From an uncultured Lachnospiraceae bacterium (GTDB lineage Bacteria > Bacillota > Clostridia > Lachnospirales > Lachnospiraceae): a stretch of DNA of 8,430 nt. This document shows, one piece after another, positions 4,910 to 8,430 of the stretch. Each line of letters begins with the position of its first letter. Within the stretch, counting starts at the first letter, position 1. The translations under genes were made by a program, and so were the position numbers. The DNA is taken from the NCBI GenBank assembly GCA_910585715.1, contig CAJUEX010000084.1, positions 1 through 8,430 of the forward strand, in the 5' to 3' direction. The notes under the pieces were generated by a model that was not told the origin of the DNA, made no database searches, and worked only from the letters and a program-made list of their open reading frames with translations.

Positions 4910-6907
4910 TTACTCCATTAGTGCATAATTTGTCTGGATTACATCGTAGAGCTTTTCTTTATCAGTTTCCTTATTACACATTACTTCAACAATTTGATGA
5001 ATTTTTTTTCTATCCTTTTTATTCACTCCTAATTCATCCATAATTTCTTCCACTAATTCATACTGTGATTTATGAACGTTCTTTCTGTTAATAATTGCAT
5101 TATATAATTTAGCTTTTTCTTCTTCAGAAGGCTCGACAACTTTTAAAAAACCTTTCCTATTAACAAATCGTATTCCCGATAAAAGAGTTTCCAAAGACTT
5201 GTTTGCTAATGGTACAACAAAATAAGATGTCAAAAAAGAGCGCGTTAACATCATGTAAACGGAATTTCTTACTTGGAAATCATCTGTTAACGTGCCTTGC
5301 ATAATGCAGATAACAAATGGAAATTCCAACCCCTTTACATTATTTCTATTACTAACGAAAAGTGCTCCTTTCCTTTTTTCTTTCGTTTCATATCCGATAT
5401 TTACATCCCAATCAAATTTCTCCTTTATCCAAAATTGTAAATCAGAGGCTAATTTATAATTTCTATCTACATTTTCCATAAACATAATCCCAATATCATC
5501 CGGAAGAACGGTGGGATTCTTTTGCCTAATCTCTCCAATAATGGACATTATTGTATCTAAGTATTCCTTTTCATTAACCTGAATTAACTCAATGCCATTT
5601 GTTGAATCAGTATCAATATCCTCAAATCTTTTTAATGGCTTTCTATGAAGTTCCACAATTCCCTTCTCTTTTTTAATATCATATCCACAAGCTTCCCACT
5701 CTTCATCCTTTAACCAGCGCAATTTTTTTTCAAACAATCCCATTCCAATTGCATGTGCTCCCATTAATGTTCTTGGGTCAGTTCTATAACATTTATTTAG
5801 CAAAAAATCTGGATTAACAACGCTTAAAGACTTATTTTCAAAAATATCCTGAAAAATATCTCCGGCCACATAAACACACTTCTTCGATACCTTTTCACAT
5901 AATTTGAAAAATCCCTCTGAAAAATCCTGACTTTCATCAATCAATATATAATCAAAACAACATTCAAAGTATTCAAGCATATTAAGATTATATAAAGCTG
6001 TTTTACAAATAGCATCAAACGTTGTACTATAAGAAAATCTGCTAAAAGGTATGTTATAATAATGACATATATAACTATATACGCCTGAGTTACAATTTGA
6101 CTGCGTTCCCCAGCTTCTCATAACCCAAAGTCTTTCATTCCATTTTATCTGTTCCTCAACCTTCATAAAATTAAAAAATTCTGGCACACGCTTACGTAAA
6201 CTATCCGCAAGAATTTCGTTATGGCACGTAAAAGCAATTCTGTTATCATCAGCAGATATATATAATTCTTTAATTTTGTGCAGCAATAATTCTGTTTTTC
6301 CGGTCCCGGCTAATCCTTGAATAGTAATTCGCCTTTTCACCGGCTCATCAAAAACAAACTTTGTCTGCTCTCCATCAAACAAAATAATTTTTCTTTTTAT
6401 TTGATCCAGAATATTATCCGGAACCCCTTCTCCCAATCTTTCTGCTTCATTTATACTGCCTGTTGCTAACGATATTAGAATTTCTCCCTTTCGAATCAAT
6501 TCCTCATCTTTTATTTGGTTTTCTTCCATCAACAGATTAAATGTACTTTTCATACACTCATTCTTATCGATTTTAACAACAAACTTTTCTCTCCATTGCC
6601 TTGGACGCCCAATCAATTTTAAGAATTCATACTTCTTTGCAATATACCCGATATCTTCGATAAAATCTTCTACATATTCATCAAACATATCTTCATCTTT
6701 ACCAAAATTAAAAAACATAATCTTATGCTTTGGAACGAGTATCACAAATGCATTCTTATATTCATAGTCAGTCTTTTTTTCAATGATGGGTTTTCTAACA
6801 ACATAAACCGGATTTATATTGTCTGTTGTTGCTTCTTTTACCTTATCAATAAATTCCCTCTGTTCATCATCTGGTTCAAAATTTATATAAAATAAGCTAC
6901 TATCCAT
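4910..6907 (-). CDS. UvrD-like superfamily 1 helicase/ATPase with N-terminal extra domain
   Basis: A 665-residue protein. Residues 1-170 form an extra N-terminal region; a Q-motif-like EQTKF lies near 180-184; Walker A GLAGTGKT at 198-205; motif Ia FTCHNEILADSL at 226-237; Walker B/motif II LIDESQD at 322-328; motif III VYVAGDIFQDIF at 345-356; motif IV NKCYRTDPRTL at 371-381; motif V VKGLEFPFVIC at 524-534; motif VI YMMLTRS at 551-557. These are superfamily 1A (UvrD/Rep/PcrA-type) features, so ATP-driven translocation or unwinding is expected. The C-terminal 75 residues are charged and helical. The ATG directly follows the XRE stop (TAAATG), with GAGAAGGAGAAATAA supplying the ribosome site. 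The reading frame is AT-rich compared with rtcB. The context suggests a defence role; a housekeeping repair helicase is less likely given the size, extra domain and partners. Confidence 0.92.
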   Translation of the reverse strand: MDSSLFYINFEPDDEQREFIDKVKEATTDNINPVYVVRKPIIEKKTDYEYKNAFVILVPKHKIMFFNFGKDEDMFDEYVEDFIEDIGYIAKKYEFLKLIGRPRQWREKFVVKIDKNECMKSTFNLLMEENQIKDEELIRKGEILISLATGSINEAERLGEGVPDNILDQIKRKIILFDGEQTKFVFDEPVKRRITIQGLAGTGKTELLLHKIKELYISADDNRIAFTCHNEILADSLRKRVPEFFNFMKVEEQIKWNERLWVMRSWGTQSNCNSGVYSYICHYYNIPFSRFSYSTTFDAICKTALYNLNMLEYFECCFDYILIDESQDFSEGFFKLCEKVSKKCVYVAGDIFQDIFENKSLSVVNPDFLLNKCYRTDPRTLMGAHAIGMGLFEKKLRWLKDEEWEACGYDIKKEKGIVELHRKPLKRFEDIDTDSTNGIELIQVNEKEYLDTIMSIIGEIRQKNPTVLPDDIGIMFMENVDRNYKLASDLQFWIKEKFDWDVNIGYETKEKRKGALFVSNRNNVKGLEFPFVICIMQGTLTDDFQVRNSVYMMLTRSFLTSYFVVPLANKSLETLLSGIRFVNRKGFLKVVEPSEEEKAKLYNAIINRKNVHKSQYELVEEIMDELGVNKKDRKKIHQIVEVMCNKETDKEKLYDVIQTNYALME

Positions 6908-7105
6908 TTATTTCTCCTTCTCCCTAACCATCTTATCCGTCTTTAACTTATATTCCATAAGACGAAGCAGATATGGAGGCATTTTTCTTTTTCCATGTTC
7001 CCAGTCTTGTACAGTTCGATAAGGTATGTCAAAATATGCTGAAAATTCTTTCCAATTAAGTCCACTTTCTTCCTTTAGCCTTATCAATTGTTCTTTTTCA
7101 TCCAT
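6908..7105 (-). CDS. Short XRE-type DNA-binding protein, first gene of the helicase operon
   Basis: A 65-residue protein built on one helix-turn-helix: LIRLKEESGLNWKEFSAYFD, then IPYRTVQDWEHGKRKMPPYL and a closing helix RLMEYK. This very short form is common in clostridia and is probably a dimeric repressor or toxin-antitoxin-like regulator. The ATG has a strong site, AAGGAG eight bases upstream, inside a sequence (GAAGGAGAAATAA) that is repeated before the helicase start. It touches the helicase gene with no gap. The promoter just upstream has an 11-bp palindrome overlapping the -35 box, which fits autorepression by this protein (inference). Confidence 0.88.
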   Translation of the reverse strand: MDEKEQLIRLKEESGLNWKEFSAYFDIPYRTVQDWEHGKRKMPPYLLRLMEYKLKTDKMVREKEK

Positions 7106-7126
7106 TATTATTTCTCCTTCTCATGA

Positions 7127-7155
7127 ATTATATCACCTGTCACGCACTGCGTCTA
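7127..7155 (-). promoter_or_regulatory. Extended -10 promoter of the XRE-helicase operon
   Basis: On the minus strand TAGACG (7150-7155; four of six matches to TTGACA) is followed after 17 bases by TATAAT (7127-7132), which is preceded by TGA, making a perfect extended -10 (TGATATAAT). The predicted transcript starts near 7120, giving a leader of about 15 bases that contains the AAGGAG ribosome site. Confidence 0.75.
7142..7152. promoter_or_regulatory. Palindromic operator candidate ACGCACTGCGT
   Basis: A perfect 5-1-5 palindrome (ACGCA-C-TGCGT) overlaps the -35 box and the start of the spacer. A protein bound here would block RNA polymerase. It is the only GC-rich palindrome in an otherwise AT-rich leader, and the XRE protein encoded next is the natural candidate ligand. 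Binding is inferred. Confidence 0.55.
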
Positions 7156-7196
7156 TATAATTTTTTATTTTTCCTATATTAAAGATAAACAAACGC

Positions 7197-7221
7197 CCTC
7201 AAATCCTTTTTGAACCTGAGG
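7197..7221 (-). terminator. Probable terminator after the 132-residue gene
   Basis: On the minus strand CCTCAGGTTC pairs with GGATTTGAGG (ten pairs, three of them G-U) around loop AAAAA, followed by GCGTTTGTTT. It lies between the end of the upstream unknown gene and the promoter of the helicase operon, where a transcription stop would be expected. The three wobble pairs and broken T-tract make it moderate in strength. Confidence 0.55.
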
Positions 7222-7333
7222 AAAACATTCATCCGCAAATATAGTAGCAGCCTGCTATTAAGCATACTGGAATCAGAATAGAAATAGCTAAAATGGCTAA
7301 GCATACTGGAACATAGTTTTCGATTTCACAGGT
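7222..7333. repeat. Intergenic stretch with an exact 14-bp direct repeat
   Basis: TAAGCATACTGGAA occurs at 7259-7272 and again at 7298-7311, 39 bases apart, both preceded by GCT-like sequence. Apart from this I see no gene, RNA or promoter here. It may be a local duplication or a pair of binding sites. Confidence 0.5.
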
Positions 7334-7468
7334 TTATTTCCCCACTCCATAAATACCGGCACATTCTTCCAGCTTTTCTTTTAACAATGCAGGTATTCCT
7401 TTTCTGTTTTGTATATTGTAAAGCAAATCTTTTGTACGATTATGCGCCGCCCTTAAGATTTTCTTCCT
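7334..7468 (-). other. Open frame continuing past the 132-residue gene, possible frameshifted tail
   Basis: One frame away from the 132-residue gene, an open stretch runs across its stop and ends at TAA (7334-7336). Its product ends in AHNRTKDLLYNIQNRKGI, then PALLKEKLEECAGIYGVGK, which looks like real helical protein. It has no start codon with a ribosome site of its own. Removing one G from the GGG at about 7451-7453 would fuse it to the upstream protein (about 167 residues). Chance openness over this short length cannot be excluded. Confidence 0.3.
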
Positions 7469-7838
7469 TCAAGGCACAAAAGTCACATTTCTTAAAATAC
7501 ATAATTGCACTTGACGTAACGTTTCTTATTGTTTCATCTGACAAAGACTCCGGCATTTTGAACTGAACGCAGTTAACGCTTGCCGCTATCTCCAACATGC
7601 TGTTCCTGATTGTTGCAACAACAAATCTTTTTACATCCTCGGGCGCATCCGGCTCATAAAACAATGCTTCCTCATCTGTCACAAATAAAACTGTCTTCCT
7701 GAACTCTTCCTCATCCCATCCGGATAGCAGAGAGCACATTCTGTCTTTAATGTCCGCTGCTATTTTTTCCCTGTATCTGTATTTTATTTCTCTTAGTTCG
7801 TCATTTAACAGGCTTTGCAAGTATTCCTGTATTCCCAT
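7440..7838 (-). CDS. Hypothetical protein with C-terminal CxxC
   Basis: A 132-residue protein I do not recognise. It is mostly helical and acidic with an Arg/Lys-rich first third (residues about 14-33), a middle DEEALFYEPDAPEDVKRFVV and a CDFC at residues 118-121 close to the end. No signal peptide or membrane segment is seen. The start is well supported: GGGAGG precedes the ATG at a good distance. It probably follows the right-edge gene in one transcript. The protein may be cut short by a frameshift: an open frame just beyond its stop would add about 40 residues if one G were missing. Confidence 0.75.
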   Translation of the reverse strand: MGIQEYLQSLLNDELREIKYRYREKIAADIKDRMCSLLSGWDEEEFRKTVLFVTDEEALFYEPDAPEDVKRFVVATIRNSMLEIAASVNCVQFKMPESLSDETIRNVTSSAIMYFKKCDFCALKEENLKGGA

Positions 7839-7911
7839 ATCGGTTTCCTCCCATTACACTATGGCTTATCATTCCGTCACGAAGGAGAGCTCAACAGCCA
7901 TCAAACACATT

Positions 7912-7981
7912 TCATGTGCCATGAGGGTGCAATAAAGCTGTGCTTGCTTTCTCCCCTATTTCTTCAATCGCAATACCTTCT
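7912..7981 (-). other. Open frame continuing past the right-edge gene, possible frameshifted tail
   Basis: Just past the stop of the right-edge gene, the neighbouring frame encodes QAIEEGIAIEEIGEKASTAL and ends at TGA (7912-7914). Removing one G from the GGG in TTTGGGACAGG would join it to the preceding helix as EAAREQFGQAIEEG. The piece also contains an 18-base internal near-repeat (GCAATTGAAGAA / GCGATTGAAGAA). It is short enough to be open by chance. Confidence 0.25.
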
Positions 7982-8430
7982 TCAATTGCCTGTCCCAAAT
8001 TGCTCCCTGGCCGCCTCAAACAGATTGTGAAGGTAAGGATACTCCCATTTACCCGCACCTACGTTGGGAACTGCGCCACCGCCCCAGCCCATGCCCGGCT
8101 TGCCGCCGTAATCGGTAAAACTAGCCGCCATATAGCGGACGGTATTCACCAGCACAGTATTGGGCTCCTGCTGACGCACGCCGATTACTTCCGACATATT
8201 GGCTTTGCCAAACTTAAAAAAATCCACATATTGAAGAATTTCTTCCCCTGTATCATATTCAAAAGAGTACCCGTACAGGTCGCAGCCATCCTCCAAATAA
8301 CTCTTTTCAAAAGTGAGGTTCGACACCCTTCCCGGACAAAGTTCTTCGCTGCATCGTATCAACTCCGCCTGAAATGCTTCCCAATCCTCCGGTTCATGAA
8401 ATGGATTTTCCCCCACGGGATTCGTTACCG
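7982..8430 (-). CDS. Hypothetical protein, N-terminus cut by the window edge
   Basis: The frame is open to the right edge (VTNP precedes the first possible GTG at 8416), so the true start is probably outside the window. At least 148 residues are visible and I do not recognise a family. Features seen: an acidic amphipathic start (EPEDWEAFQAELIRCSEELC), a strand-rich middle (YGYSFEYDTGEEILQYVDFF), a Gly-rich loop near YGGKPGMGWGGGAVPNVGAG and a closing helix. No membrane segment is visible. It is upstream of the 132-residue gene with a gap of about 140 bases and may share its transcript. Confidence 0.65.
   Translation of the reverse strand, partial: VTNPVGENPFHEPEDWEAFQAELIRCSEELCPGRVSNLTFEKSYLEDGCDLYGYSFEYDTGEEILQYVDFFKFGKANMSEVIGVRQQEPNTVLVNTVRYMAASFTDYGGKPGMGWGGGAVPNVGAGKWEYPYLHNLFEAAREQFGTGN

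Overview
The window reads as a piece of a low-to-moderate GC Gram-positive genome, most likely a gut clostridium of the Lachnospiraceae type. This rests on AGGAGG-like ribosome binding sites, the family mix (TfoX-N, Cys-rich DUF3795, DUF6597-type AraC regulator, very short XRE proteins ending in a PPYLLRLMEYK-like motif) and the AT-rich intergenic DNA. Every gene I can support is on the minus strand, so the genes are read from high to low coordinates.

Region A (about 7334-8430) holds two genes of unknown function: one runs off the right edge, the other is a 132-residue protein with a CxxC near its end. In both, a plausible continuation lies one frame away just past the stop, and in both one extra G in a GGG run would explain the break.

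Region B (about 3884-7155) is a visibly AT-rich cassette: promoter with a palindromic operator, a 65-residue XRE protein, a 665-residue superfamily 1 (UvrD-like) helicase/ATPase with an extra N-terminal domain, a 214-residue protein that looks like DUF2290, a doubtful 78-residue ORF, and a terminator. The tight spacing, base composition and helicase plus DUF2290-like pairing suggest a horizontally acquired phage-defence-type operon.

Region C (about 1831-3883) is the most unusual part. It runs tRNA-Ser(UGA), rtcB (RNA ligase), an 84-residue XRE regulator, tRNA-Glu(UUC), tRNA-Tyr(GUA), all codirectional. All three tRNAs are irregular. The Ser tRNA lacks U8, C56 and one G of the D-loop GG pair, the Glu tRNA has two mismatches in its T stem, and the Tyr tRNA has a long variable arm with no real stem. 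Three 14-bp direct repeats lie just upstream of the Ser tRNA and a 12-bp hairpin lies just before the Glu tRNA. This looks like an RNA-repair locus built with its own tRNA or tRNA-like RNAs.

Region D (1-1791) is ordinary accessory sequence: an AraC-family regulator with a strong promoter placed so close that the message may be leaderless, followed by a Cys-rich DUF3795 protein and a TfoX N-terminal-domain protein, probably one operon, ending near a GC-rich hairpin. A long near-palindrome sits at the left edge.
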